A stretch of 64,000 bases of DNA from Lachnospiraceae bacterium (GCA_022647575.1 JALCKY010000001.1:744001-808000); one strand, 5' to 3'. Counted from the stretch's first letter, positions 52,103-60,683 are shown. Numbers and translations: made by a program. The notes: generated by a model not told the origin, from the letters alone.

Positions 52103-53312
52103 TTTTATTTTCTCCTTTCGATACGATTTTTCCCTGCATCATAACCTGCTCCACCCTGTCAAGCGCCTCAATATTCCTGGACGCATCGCCGCGCACGACC
52201 AAAAGATCTGCAGCAAGACCGGGACGCAGCGTACCCGTGACATTTTCCAGGCCCAGCACCCGCGCGGGATTTCCGGTCGCGGTCTGGATAGCCTGCAGAG
52301 GCGTGATGCCGTACTGCACCATATAGCCAAGTTCCTGGTGGATGGGCAGGGGAGGCGCGCCCAGAAGCACCATGTCACTGCCTGCAAGGACGGTCACGCC
52401 GGTGTCATAGAGTTCTTTGAAGTGATCGCGATAAGCTGCGGCAGCCGGGCCGAAAAACGCTTTGTCCCGGATGGCACGGCGTGCGACGGAGTTGCTGTCC
52501 GCGCCGCCGCCCTCGCGCTCGAGCCGGCAGCAGTATTCATAGAGATAGGTATAGGCTGTGATGGTGGGCGTCCATGCCTGGCCATTTTCCGCCATCTGCC
52601 GGGCCTGCGGAACTGTCAGGAAGGTGCCGTGTTCGATCGTGTCGAAACCCGCGTCGATGCACATCTGGATTGCAGGGGGCAGACCTGCGTGGACAGCGGT
52701 TTTTATGCGGCGGCGATGACACTCGTCCACGGCAGCATCCAGTTCCTCCTGCGTGAACTCGGGAATGTCGGCGCGATTGCTCGTCAGCAGCTTCACCCAG
52801 TCGGCTCCGTCCCGCACCTGGCGGCGGATAGCCGCACGAATCGCCCAGGGACCGTCCGCCTGTTCAATGCCGTCAGTCCAGCCGTGGCCGCCGCTCATGC
52901 AGATGCCGGCGTCGGCATGCAGGATGCGGGGCGCGGGAACAAAGTTCTCTTCTGACGCTTCCCGCAGCGCGCGGCAGAGGCCGTGGGGTGAACTGAGGTC
53001 CCGGACGGTCGTGATGCCAAGCGTGAGAGCCAGCTGCGCCTGCTTCGCGGCATACAGGGCGATGCGGAAATCGTTGTACGACGCGCAGTCCGGCTGACTG
53101 TAATAATAGCCGAGATGGACGTGCATGTCGAAAAGACCTGGCAGAATGGTGGCATCGCCAAAGTCCTCTGCCTGTTCGCCGGGATATTGACGGCGCAGAT
53201 TCTCCGCCGTATCCACCGCCGCGAGATTGCCTGCCTTGTCCGTGAGGACGCCGGCTTTTTGCAGGCACGTCCTGCCGTCCCCCAAAATCACATGATCCGC
53301 CAAAAGCAGCAT
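52095..53312 (-). CDS. Amidohydrolase, probably a metal-dependent Xaa-Pro dipeptidase
   Basis: 405 residues with the amidohydrolase superfamily fold. Metal-ligand motifs are LPGLFDMHVHLGYY (HxH), the Lys/His segment IKTAVHAGLPPAIQ, DTIEHGTFLTVPQ (His) and TVLAGSDMVLLGAPP (Asp). Members of this group (for example the Sgx9260 type) cleave Xaa-Pro dipeptides, and others act on imidazolonepropionate. The neighbouring M24 genes support the dipeptidase reading. GGGAG before ATG 53312 overlaps the end of the arabinofuranosidase gene. Confidence 0.8.
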   Translation of the reverse strand: MLLLADHVILGDGRTCLQKAGVLTDKAGNLAAVDTAENLRRQYPGEQAEDFGDATILPGLFDMHVHLGYYYSQPDCASYNDFRIALYAAKQAQLALTLGITTVRDLSSPHGLCRALREASEENFVPAPRILHADAGICMSGGHGWTDGIEQADGPWAIRAAIRRQVRDGADWVKLLTSNRADIPEFTQEELDAAVDECHRRRIKTAVHAGLPPAIQMCIDAGFDTIEHGTFLTVPQARQMAENGQAWTPTITAYTYLYEYCCRLEREGGGADSNSVARRAIRDKAFFGPAAAAYRDHFKELYDTGVTVLAGSDMVLLGAPPLPIHQELGYMVQYGITPLQAIQTATGNPARVLGLENVTGTLRPGLAADLLVVRGDASRNIEALDRVEQVMMQGKIVSKGENKNE

Positions 53313-53327
53313 CTTATATTCTCCCTT

Positions 53328-55554
53328 CTATGGCCGCGCCAGATAGACCTGGTACGGTTCATCTTTGATCATATACAGAGGCATCAGCTGCGCACCCGCT
53401 GCCCCCAGACGAAAATACGGCCCGTCTCCCGTCTGCTCAAGAGATGAGGCCAGGGAAAGCGGCTTCTTCTCAGGGCTGACTGCCGCCAGAACCCAGGGAC
53501 CCCAGCAGACGGAGGCCAGTTCCGGCGCGTCCTGAGGAGACTCGAGGTGAACTTTACAGGGAAAACGGCACACCAAAATGTCTCCGTCCGACAGAAGTCC
53601 CGCCGCGAAATAACTGTCCGCCTCCTGCAAAACAGCGGGTTTTCCGTTCAGGGAAAAAAACGGCTTCTCCGGACAGCCAAGCGGGACGGCGAACGTGCAG
53701 ACGCACGGTCCCTGCTCCTGACAGACGCAGGGAAGAAACGATTCCGTCCCGCTCCTCACGCACCGTCTGATACAATACGATATTCTTTTCTTTCCACCGG
53801 ATATGAGAGTTGATGAACAGATTGACCGCGAGCGCATCGCCGAACCTGGCATATGCGCAGTCCGCATACTTGAACGCACTCTCGAGGCCCGTGCCGTGGC
53901 AGCAGGTATTTTCGTCATCACCGCTGTAAAGCTTCCGGAAACCGGGCGCGAGGGGCAGAAAATAGGTCGTGCCGCCGTGGTCGTTCGGTTCAGCGGCAGC
54001 GAGAATGTGGTTATAGAGCGTACGCTCGAAGTATTCCATAAGGACGGACTCCGGCTCGTAGCGATACAGTTCGCCTGTCAGCTTGAGCATGTTGTACGAT
54101 GCACAGGATTCCGCTGTCTGATCGCTCAGAAGACGGCCGATCAGCCCCGGCTGGTGGAACATCTCCCCCTCGCCTGTGCCGCCGACGGCATAGACATGAG
54201 AGTTTGTGACGATATCCCAGAAATGCGAGGCGATTTGGTAATAACGCTCTTCTCCGCACACGGCGTACATGCGCAGGGCGCCGATTGCCTGCGGGATGTG
54301 CTGGTTAGCGTGCAGGCCCGTCAGCGCGTCGAGGCCGAGAGACATAGGATAGAACAGCTTGTCGTTATCCAGCCTGCGCGCCGCGCGCAGATACCGCCGG
54401 TCTCCGGTCAGCTCACACAGCCGGGCCAGGGATTCTCCGAGGCCGCCGAATTCGCCGGCAATATAAGTACTCCACATGGCGGAGAGCTGTTCGTGCGTCA
54501 GTCCCTCCAGCCGACGGCAGACCCAGCCGCCCAAACTAACGGCCGTTTGCAGCGCCGTCTCCGACTGAAAAGCCCTGCTGCAGTCGAGCAGACCCGCCAG
54601 CAGCTTATGCAGCGTGTAGTAGGGAGCCCAGATGGCGGGGTATGGTGTCAGATTCTCGAGTTCGTCGAACGGTTCCTCGGGAAAACCGCCGAGATAGCCG
54701 GACGGCGCCTGACATTCCTGCAGGCCGCCCAGCAGAGTTACCGCCTTTTCCCGGATTTTCACCTCTCCCGTCGCTTCCCAGGCGAGGGCCAGCGCAGAGA
54801 GGCAGTGTCCTGTTGTGTGTCCGCGCAGCTTGGAATCCGGAGCATCCCAGCCCTCCATGGGCTGTGCCCCCCGCGTATCGAGGCCGGCAGTCACGCGGAA
54901 ATTCCAAAGCAGCCGGTCGACGTCCAGTGTGAGCAGATGCCTCAGCCCCCGACACTGCGCGTCCCAGAAAGGTCCGCCCTCATCCAGAACAGACATGGGG
55001 GAGAGAAACGGCTCAGCCCAGATTTTCCGCGGTGCTGCGGGCATCGTCCGCTGAACAGTAATTTCTGCGGTGACCGGCGTCATAGTGTCTTTGAGAACGC
55101 CGGAAGCACGTTTTTGTCCGCATTCTGCATACATCCGCTCCGCGCCGTCGTCCCAGATGACCGGCACGGCAATGAGCTCTCCGTTTTCCGCCTGTGCAAC
55201 GGCAGCGGAGGGAAGAAAGAACGTCTCAACCGGGGTATAGCTGAGACGGTCACAGGACGGACGGAACCAAGGCGAACGGGAATCTTCTCCCTCTAAAATA
55301 TGGACAGTGAACGAGCGCTCCGCCGTTTGTTCTCCGTATTGCAGCCTGGCCTGCAGCGTCACATCCCGGCTGCCGCGCCCGTAGGCCGGACGGACAACGC
55401 GTCCGTCGGGCCGCAGAAAGAGGGGATTGTCCGACGTCCAGGCAATCTCGGAACCCTGTTTGCCGCGCTGCGGCAGAGAGAGATCGAACGAGACTGTGTT
55501 AAGGTTGCCGAGATACAGCGCCTCTGCATCCTCACGCGCGATGTTCCGCTCCAT
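53328..55554 (-). pseudogene. GH127/GH146 beta-L-arabinofuranosidase gene with a frameshift in a T7 run (53654-53660)
   Basis: The start at 55554 (MERNIAREDAEAL) has GGAGG at good distance. The N-terminal part (about 1-100) resembles an atrophied bacterial Ig domain; the (alpha/alpha)6 barrel follows, then a beta domain. The family signature QTAESCASYNMLKLTGELY and the pair NTCCHGTGLE give the metal-binding Glu and Cys residues and the nucleophile Cys. The frame breaks after RPAWLSGEAVFF in a run of seven As (plus strand); six would restore SLNGKPAVLQ through to the stop at 53328, about 740 residues. No signal peptide, so a cytosolic enzyme. Family members remove beta-L-arabinofuranose, including from hydroxyproline-linked chains. 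First gene of an operon with two peptidases. Confidence 0.85.
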
Positions 55555-55796
55555 GGCCACGCCTCCGTTCACATATAAATACGTTATTTTATGCTGGTGA
55601 AATTTTAACGTATATTTCTTTACCTATCTTACATTTCGTGAACATGAATGGCAAATACGCAAATTCAACAAGAATCGAATCCATTTCTGCACGCCGTCCT
55701 GCAGAGAACTGTCCCGGATCGGCCGCCGGCAGTTTCATTTTCCTAAATGATGTGCATTTGGTATAATTGACATATAAAAATGAGGGGGACATTCGT

Positions 55797-56585
55797 ATGA
55801 AAAAGATATTAATATTGCTCATAGCACTATTAATGCTGTTTTCTCTCTGCTCCTGCGCGGGACAGATAGCTTCCGATGGCGAAAGAACAATAAAGACGAC
55901 AGCGGAAAACGCTGTCGAGGGTAAGATCTCCGGTCCTGCTGCCCTCAAAGACGACGGCAATGTGAAGGATTCACCCTATTTTAAAACGCCTGATTACTAT
56001 AACGGCGATGTTACAAAGACACTGATCATACTGAAACATTTCAAAACGTATCAGCAGACGTCAGAGTATTCGTGCGGCCCGGCTTGTGCGCTAATGGTGC
56101 TGAATTGGTTTGGAATAGAGGACTCTGAAAAACAGCTTGCCATCGATACTGACGCACGTTATTACGACAATCCGAGAGCGGACGGTTCCTATGGAGCATC
56201 CACTTCTAAACTGGCGGAGGCGTTCAGAGCACGAGGCCTCAGTGTCAAGACATCGGCAGATACTGCCGACAGCTCAGGCTGTTCATTTCCCACAGAGGAT
56301 GACTTTAAAAAATATGCTGAGGAAAAATTGAAGAGCGGCATTCCAATCATGACGGAGAACGTGGAGTGGGGCGGACACTGGATGGTGATAATCGGCTATG
56401 ATGACATGGGGACGGATACGAACCTCGATGATGTGCTGATTTTCGCTGATCCATACGACACGAGCGACCAGTGCCGCGACGGCTACTACACAAAGAATTT
56501 CGAGCGCTATTTCTATGAATGGTTCGATTTCAGCGTAATGAGCAAAGCAGAAAAGATCCAGCAGTACATATGTGCGGAGAAATAA
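55797..56585 (+). CDS. Secreted lipoprotein with C39-like peptidase domain
   Basis: About 262 residues from ATG 55797 (MKKILILLIALLML), with GAGGGGG before it. The lipobox is LCSCAG. The catalytic domain has the Cys in YSCGPACALMVLN, the His in GGHWMVIIGYDD and a likely Asp in LIFADPYD, as in C39-like papain-fold peptidases. These proteins act at the cell surface on unknown peptides, some on bacteriocin-type leaders. Its stop lies 5 bases before the end of the insertion sequence. No partner gene is seen. Confidence 0.82.
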   Translation: MKKILILLIALLMLFSLCSCAGQIASDGERTIKTTAENAVEGKISGPAALKDDGNVKDSPYFKTPDYYNGDVTKTLIILKHFKTYQQTSEYSCGPACALMVLNWFGIEDSEKQLAIDTDARYYDNPRADGSYGASTSKLAEAFRARGLSVKTSADTADSSGCSFPTEDDFKKYAEEKLKSGIPIMTENVEWGGHWMVIIGYDDMGTDTNLDDVLIFADPYDTSDQCRDGYYTKNFERYFYEWFDFSVMSKAEKIQQYICAEK

Positions 56586-56617
56586 TCTTAACTTCCAGAG
56601 TTTTTGACACTCAATGA

Positions 56618-56640
56618 GGCATCGGTCAGTCACCGACGCC
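56618..56640. terminator. Hairpin near the left IS end
   Basis: A 9-bp stem (56618-56626 with 56632-56640, one mismatch) with a 5-base loop and TTTT directly to its right. It could end plus-strand transcription from the lipoprotein gene, and it overlaps the end of the small IS frame. Confidence 0.55.
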
Positions 56641-56856
56641 TTTTATAAAGGCTAAGATCTCATCGTAAGAACGGTCACTCTTGATGACTGCCTCCATCAA
56701 TTCTTCCTTCCGCATCTCGTTGCGGAGTTTAATCAGATGGGCCAGTTCTTCTTTCTCTGCATCATATTTCATCTTGGCTTTTTCCAGAGCTGCCTTCTGC
56801 TGTTCGATCTTTGCATCCATTGCTTCTGTTGGTATTTTTCGTTTTCCTCGTGCCAT
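56626..56856 (-). CDS. Small coiled-coil protein inside the IS, downstream of the transposase
   Basis: 76 residues, highly charged, almost all helical (AKIEQQKAALEKAKMKYDAE, then LAHLIKLRNEMRKEELMEAV). It resembles in style the small helical proteins common on Clostridia mobile elements, but no family could be fixed. AGGAGGCGC lies before the ATG at 56856. The gene begins 11 bases after the transposase stop and lies within the proposed inverted ends, so it may be a passenger or accessory of the IS. Confidence 0.6.
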   Translation of the reverse strand: MARGKRKIPTEAMDAKIEQQKAALEKAKMKYDAEKEELAHLIKLRNEMRKEELMEAVIKSDRSYDEILAFIKGVGD

Positions 56857-56866
56857 TTCGCGCCTC

Positions 56867-58588
56867 CTATATCCTGACCTTTAGAACTTTCGGATTCAGC
56901 TGATCACTGATCTCTTTTGACTTTCTTTTTACATAGTTCGCATCGATCCCGAACGCTTTCAGGATCGTCTTCTGTGTAGCGGTAACGGCATGATCCAACC
57001 GGTATACACCGTCTGCCTGCCGGACCATTTCTATTTTTTCCAGTTCCCGAATAGATGCCGGTACGTTCATGTAGTTCGGTCTTTCCAGCATTTCCTCCTC
57101 GGCATCCTTCAGCTTTGCGTACATCCGGTTCCTTATGATCAGGGCAACAAAGGCGATCAGCATTTTCCCTTCCAGTGATTCACCGGTATAAACTCTCAGG
57201 CTCCGGTTCCCAAGGAAACTCTTGTCCGCTTTGAACAGCTTTTCTGAAGCATCCCTGCTTTTGTACAGATCCAGTGCCTCTTTTGCAGTCATTTCTGCGG
57301 ATGTGATAATGCAGAAGTATCCGCACATTTTCAATTCTTCCTCTATGACGGAAGCTTTCTCGATACCGCAGACAAAGCACTGATCTTCTTTTCCTTCATG
57401 ATAGTATTCCAGGCTGAAGTATTTTTCATAAGTCTTATCTATGACAACTTCCTGCCCTTCCTGCTTTTTCAGATATGCTGCGATACGGTCGATCTTCGAT
57501 TCCAGGTCCTCGCGTTCAGCCGCAGCCTTACTGTAGCTATAATAAATGTGGAGATATCGGTCTCTTTCATCAGAATAGAAGACTTTTGTTTTCACGGTCG
57601 TGCCATTTACCTGGTAACGGCGGATCGTATACTGTCTTTTCTCTTCAAAACTCCCCTGGACTTCCCGGATCTTGTCATTTACGAAGGACTTCATCCCCTT
57701 GACCATGATCACGAAATCATAGCCCAGGCGGTCCATGTAGCGTATGTTCTCTCTGGAAAAGTAGCCGCGGTCCAGGATGAATCCCGCATTCTTATAACCG
57801 TAAGCTGCAGCCTTGTCCAGCATCAGCTGCAACTGAGATATATCAACAATACTGCCGGGATATGTCTCGTAAAAAAGCGGTTCCCGGTTGTTACAGTCAT
57901 ACGCGATAGAATAGTTGAAGATCGGCAGTCCTTTATCTTCCTTGGCGTGGCCGAACTCAACGATCTCGATATCACCAGCCTGGCAGTTTTTATTGGTAGA
58001 GTCATAAGAAATGTAGATCTTATCCTGTTTCTTTTTGATGCTGTTCCATTCGTTCTGGAACGATACACTGTCTTCTACAGAGATCTGGCTGATAAAAGTT
58101 GAAACTGTGGAATCGCTGTAGATCTTATACTCCGGCGCAAACAGCGGATGGTTGTAAGCGTAGTCGGGATAGTACTGGCCGGCATTGTTTTCCGTCGTCA
58201 GATAGTACACCGCCAGATCCAGGAACAGGCCGGTACCACGCGTATCACCATACAGTCCGTCTATGATCTTATCAACCAGGCTTTCCATCATCAGCTTTTG
58301 GATCACCAACCATGTCCCGATTCGAAGACAGCTGCTGCGTGTGCCTCGCCCCTGGTCATCAGGAAGTTCTGCATCCGGGAAATAGGTCAAAAAGTTTGGA
58401 TTCGGATACATCATTCCCGGATCATCCTCGCACTTCTTCCCGATGGTGGTACGTTTGGGAATGTTGTACTTCTTATCAGGTTTGTAGACCCTGTCGTATT
58501 CGTAGTTGATATAGACAACACTTTTGATCGTTCGCTCGTAGATCTTCCCCTTAATCTCCGGGATTTTCACCTTGAAATCATAATACAT
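56867..58588 (-). CDS. IS1634-family (DDE, IS4 superfamily) transposase
   Basis: 573 residues. DDE residues are plausible in IYISYDSTNK (Asp), AGFILDRGYFSRENI (Asp) and KSRDASEKLFKADKSFLGNR (Glu), the last within the Y-(2)-R-(3)-E-(6)-K-like signature of the IS4 superfamily. The full length appears intact with no frameshift, so the element may be active. AGGTG-like bases stand before ATG 58588. The promoter lies just inside the right end. Confidence 0.9.
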   Translation of the reverse strand: MYYDFKVKIPEIKGKIYERTIKSVVYINYEYDRVYKPDKKYNIPKRTTIGKKCEDDPGMMYPNPNFLTYFPDAELPDDQGRGTRSSCLRIGTWLVIQKLMMESLVDKIIDGLYGDTRGTGLFLDLAVYYLTTENNAGQYYPDYAYNHPLFAPEYKIYSDSTVSTFISQISVEDSVSFQNEWNSIKKKQDKIYISYDSTNKNCQAGDIEIVEFGHAKEDKGLPIFNYSIAYDCNNREPLFYETYPGSIVDISQLQLMLDKAAAYGYKNAGFILDRGYFSRENIRYMDRLGYDFVIMVKGMKSFVNDKIREVQGSFEEKRQYTIRRYQVNGTTVKTKVFYSDERDRYLHIYYSYSKAAAEREDLESKIDRIAAYLKKQEGQEVVIDKTYEKYFSLEYYHEGKEDQCFVCGIEKASVIEEELKMCGYFCIITSAEMTAKEALDLYKSRDASEKLFKADKSFLGNRSLRVYTGESLEGKMLIAFVALIIRNRMYAKLKDAEEEMLERPNYMNVPASIRELEKIEMVRQADGVYRLDHAVTATQKTILKAFGIDANYVKRKSKEISDQLNPKVLKVRI

Positions 58589-58634
58589 TCAGCAGTTTTA
58601 CACCTCGTAAATAAGTCTGTATACCTACTCAATT

Positions 58635-58685
58635 ATTATACTAAAAATAGCCCGGAAAATCAAGAGAAATGCTGATTTTCCGGGC
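58635..58685 (-). promoter_or_regulatory. Transposase promoter inside a 13-bp stem hairpin
   Basis: On the minus strand TTGATT (58658-58663) and TATAAT (58635-58640) are 17 bases apart. The -35 box lies in a hairpin with a perfect 13-bp stem (58650-58662 with 58673-58685). Incoming transcription could fold this hairpin and stop, which would protect the IS from outside read-through. Confidence 0.65.
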
Positions 58686-58783
58686 TGCTCAGGCCACATA
58701 TTTTCTTTGAGTGTTAGCTCTCACTGGAAGTCAAGAAATAAAGGCGGCAGTAAAAAAGTGGAACATAAAAAAGACCTTCAGCC

Positions 58784-58875
58784 TTCGGTTATTTGTCAAT
58801 ATTTTTTTCGGTTATTTGGCTACTTGCTTTTCGGTAATCTGGCAATTATTGTTTCCGTTGATTGGCGTTTTGCTT
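58784..58875. repeat. Four degenerate 23-bp tandem repeats
   Basis: Units begin at 58784, 58807, 58830 and 58853, exactly 23 bases apart. Each starts TTCGGT (TTCCGT in the last) followed by TATTTG/AATCTG/TGATTG and an AT-rich tail. They follow a segment (58745-58778) that resembles the left flank of the dispersed hairpin repeat at 60658-60692. No gene is seen here. Confidence 0.75.
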
Positions 58876-58988
58876 CTCTATGACTTGTACTTATCTATGT
58901 TGCTATTTTCTTAGTAAAACATTATAGATTTACAGAGACTCAGCATAAATCAACAGCAGGATATAGAAAATTTCATATCCTGCTGTTC

Positions 58989-59032
58989 TGTTTAAGATTG
59001 CTGATTTCAATGCACGTTTTTATTCTAAATGA
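58989..59032. repeat. 44-bp direct repeat, copy A (with copy B at 60887-60930)
   Basis: 39 of 44 bases are identical to 60887-60930. Copy A covers the last codons and the region just after the stop of the DUF7695-type gene. Confidence 0.8.
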
Positions 59033-59349
59033 TCTCCTGATGTACATGGTGGTATATCAGCCGATTCACTCAGATCAATAAAATCATCCTCGGGGGAAGT
59101 AATATAACTTCTGCGAAGATAATCATGTCCACCATCCACACTACACGCACCGCAACTACAGGTTACATAGTCATGTACATTCACCGATTCAATTGTATCG
59201 CCACAGTGCCTGCACTGGATGGCGTTTCTAATGATCTTTCGCATGTTCCATCTCCCAAGCTGATATTCTGGCTCCAATGCATCCCATTCTGTCTTAAATT
59301 CAGGATTTTTCAGCTGTTTAACCAGAGTCTCACGAAAATTTTTTTCCAT
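59020..59349 (-). CDS. Antitoxin N-terminal stub fused to a zinc-ribbon-like DUF7695 domain
   Basis: 109 residues. Residues 1-31 (LVKQLKNPEFKTEWDALEPE) match the beginning of HigA-type antitoxins, which normally continue into an HTH. Here the HTH is missing, and residues about 38-85 instead form a Cys-rich domain (IQCRHCGDTIESVNVHDY, VTCSCGACSVDGGHDYLRR) of the DUF7695 kind, likely metal-binding. It starts 3 bases after the stop of the truncated toxin gene. A working antitoxin function is doubtful. The last bases are part of a 44-bp repeat that recurs at 60887. Confidence 0.72.
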   Translation of the reverse strand: MEKNFRETLVKQLKNPEFKTEWDALEPEYQLGRWNMRKIIRNAIQCRHCGDTIESVNVHDYVTCSCGACSVDGGHDYLRRSYITSPEDDFIDLSESADIPPCTSGDHLE

Positions 59350-59352
59350 CGC

Positions 59353-59586
59353 TCATCGCTCCCTTCGCAGATAATCTGAACGATATTGAATTGCTGTCTC
59401 AATTTCCTGTACAGGAATTGTCTGCGATTTCTTGATAAATCCATTTGTTAATACCGCCTTTTTACCAACCATAAAAAAGTAAAGAATTCCTTCTTCTAAA
59501 TCTCGAGCATTCAATGATCTCATAAAAACATTCGTCATTATGTTTTTCAGCATCCATGATACGCCTTTTTCAAAATGGATTATCAA
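59353..59586 (-). pseudogene. Remnant of a RelE/HigB (Gp49-like) toxin
   Basis: The frame could start with TTG at 59586 (overlapping the stop of the upstream gene) or ATG at 59553. The last 45 residues (ILYFFMVGKKAVLTNGFIKK, TIPVQEIETAIQYRSDYL) are the typical C-terminal half of Gp49/HigB toxins. The N-terminal half, including the usual LEGGLFELR region and the strands before it, is missing or altered. It is therefore probably inactive. It shares a transcript with the HTH-HD gene upstream and the chimeric antitoxin gene downstream. Confidence 0.7.
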
Positions 59587-60410
59587 TCGTTCAGTACCAG
59601 CATCCTCTTCATGCTGTCTAGCACGGTCAGCATCTGGTATTTTATGAGAAAAGCCGCATTATAGAATTCGGGGTAGTCTGTCTTCATCTTATTAAGCAGG
59701 GGAAGCGTATATTTTTCCGTTTCATCGATATACTCCGCTATCTTCAGCGAGGAAAAAGCGCCGGCCATGGTGGATATGTTATTGCATCTGTCCAATATTT
59801 TCACTACCGTGGCTTCCCTGTTTTCCGAAATTGCCTTGTAATATTTATCGTCGTCATTCACAGGATCCTTTGTCAGAAGCTTTACCGTTTTCCGGATATC
59901 CTCACTCATCGGGAGCTCGTCCGGTGCTATCCCACAATCCTCGCATACGTCATGCAGAAGGACAGAGGCCAGGATTGTATCCTCATTGATTCCAAGTGCC
60001 AGGGCATGGCAGGCCATCATAAGCGGATGATAGATATACGGTATATGCTCAGTTCCTTTTCTCACCTGATCTTTATGGCATTTTTTCATGAAAGGAAGTG
60101 CCTTCAATGTCTGAACCATGTTCAGGGATACGGCTGCTGCCTTTACAAATGTGTACATATGCTGTTCGGAAAACATCCGGTCATGCAGTTGCCATCTGTC
60201 GGCGGGAATAACCGCATGATCAGAAAGAAGTCCGGATAACGGAATGTGCAGTGCATCTGCAATGTTTTCCAGCTTATCCATATCCGGCAGCGATTCATTT
60301 CTTTCCCAGCTGCTGACAGTCTGGAATGTAACATCGAGTTTTTCAGCCAATTCCTGCTGCGTCAGACCCTGCGCCTTCCTTTGTTCACGGATCTTGTTCC
60401 CTATTTCCAT
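59583..60410 (-). CDS. XRE-type HTH fused to a (p)ppGpp-hydrolase-like HD domain
   Basis: About 275 residues from ATG 60410, which has GGGGAGG before it; an upstream ATG at 60479 has none. Residues 1-62 are an XRE HTH (IREQRKAQGLTQQELAEKLD, VTFQTVSSWERNESLP). Residues about 115-265 follow the RelA/SpoT/MESH1 pattern: YIYHPLMMACHALALG (His128), LASVLLHDVCEDCG (His153, Asp154, Glu157, Asp158) and VVKILDRCNNIST (Asp207, Asn211). All typical metal-binding and ED residues appear. No synthetase domain. It could be a regulator responding to an alarmone or nucleotide, or a hydrolase. Confidence 0.75.
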   Translation of the reverse strand: MEIGNKIREQRKAQGLTQQELAEKLDVTFQTVSSWERNESLPDMDKLENIADALHIPLSGLLSDHAVIPADRWQLHDRMFSEQHMYTFVKAAAVSLNMVQTLKALPFMKKCHKDQVRKGTEHIPYIYHPLMMACHALALGINEDTILASVLLHDVCEDCGIAPDELPMSEDIRKTVKLLTKDPVNDDDKYYKAISENREATVVKILDRCNNISTMAGAFSSLKIAEYIDETEKYTLPLLNKMKTDYPEFYNAAFLIKYQMLTVLDSMKRMLVLND

Positions 60411-60447
60411 GCCATTCCTCCCCTGGATGAGATTGATCACATTATTC

Positions 60448-60475
60448 ATGATACGCTTCAGTAAAACAATGTAAA
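60448..60475 (-). promoter_or_regulatory. Possible promoter of the HTH-HD/TA-remnant operon
   Basis: TTTACA (60470-60475, minus strand) and TATCAT (60448-60453) with a 16-base spacer, about 40 bases before the chosen start. Confidence 0.4.
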
Positions 60476-60683
60476 GCAATTCATGCCTGAATATCCATTC
60501 TGAGATTCAGGCATGAATTGAAATCATTTTCTGCAGTTCTGCGTTTCTTGTTTTCTTCTCTGTTTTTATCCTGCAAAATTTGAGGCGAAATTTTTTTACC
60601 TCCTTTACCATCTCTTTTCTTATCAACTTTTCGTACCCCTTTTATCCCGAACTTCCTCCGACAGTAAAAAACCGGAACATCAA

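Larger units (their letters stand above)
56591..58731. mobile_element. IS1634-type insertion sequence (IS4 superfamily), about 2.1 kb
   Basis: The transposase gene is flanked by imperfect inverted ends: ACTTCCAG at 56591-56598 matches its complement CTGGAAGT at 58724-58731, and ACACTCAA at 56607-56614 matches TTGAGTGT at 58707-58714. No clear target duplication was found beside these ends. The element also contains a 76-residue open frame behind the transposase. The exact borders are inferred. Confidence 0.65.

Noticed and set aside
58711-58914. 67-codon hydrophobic frame across the 23-bp repeats
   Set aside because: The repeat period is not a multiple of three, so the protein is not repetitive; no ribosome site. 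Chance frame.
59020-59586. Functional type II toxin-antitoxin system
   Set aside because: The toxin lacks its N-terminal half and the antitoxin lacks its HTH.
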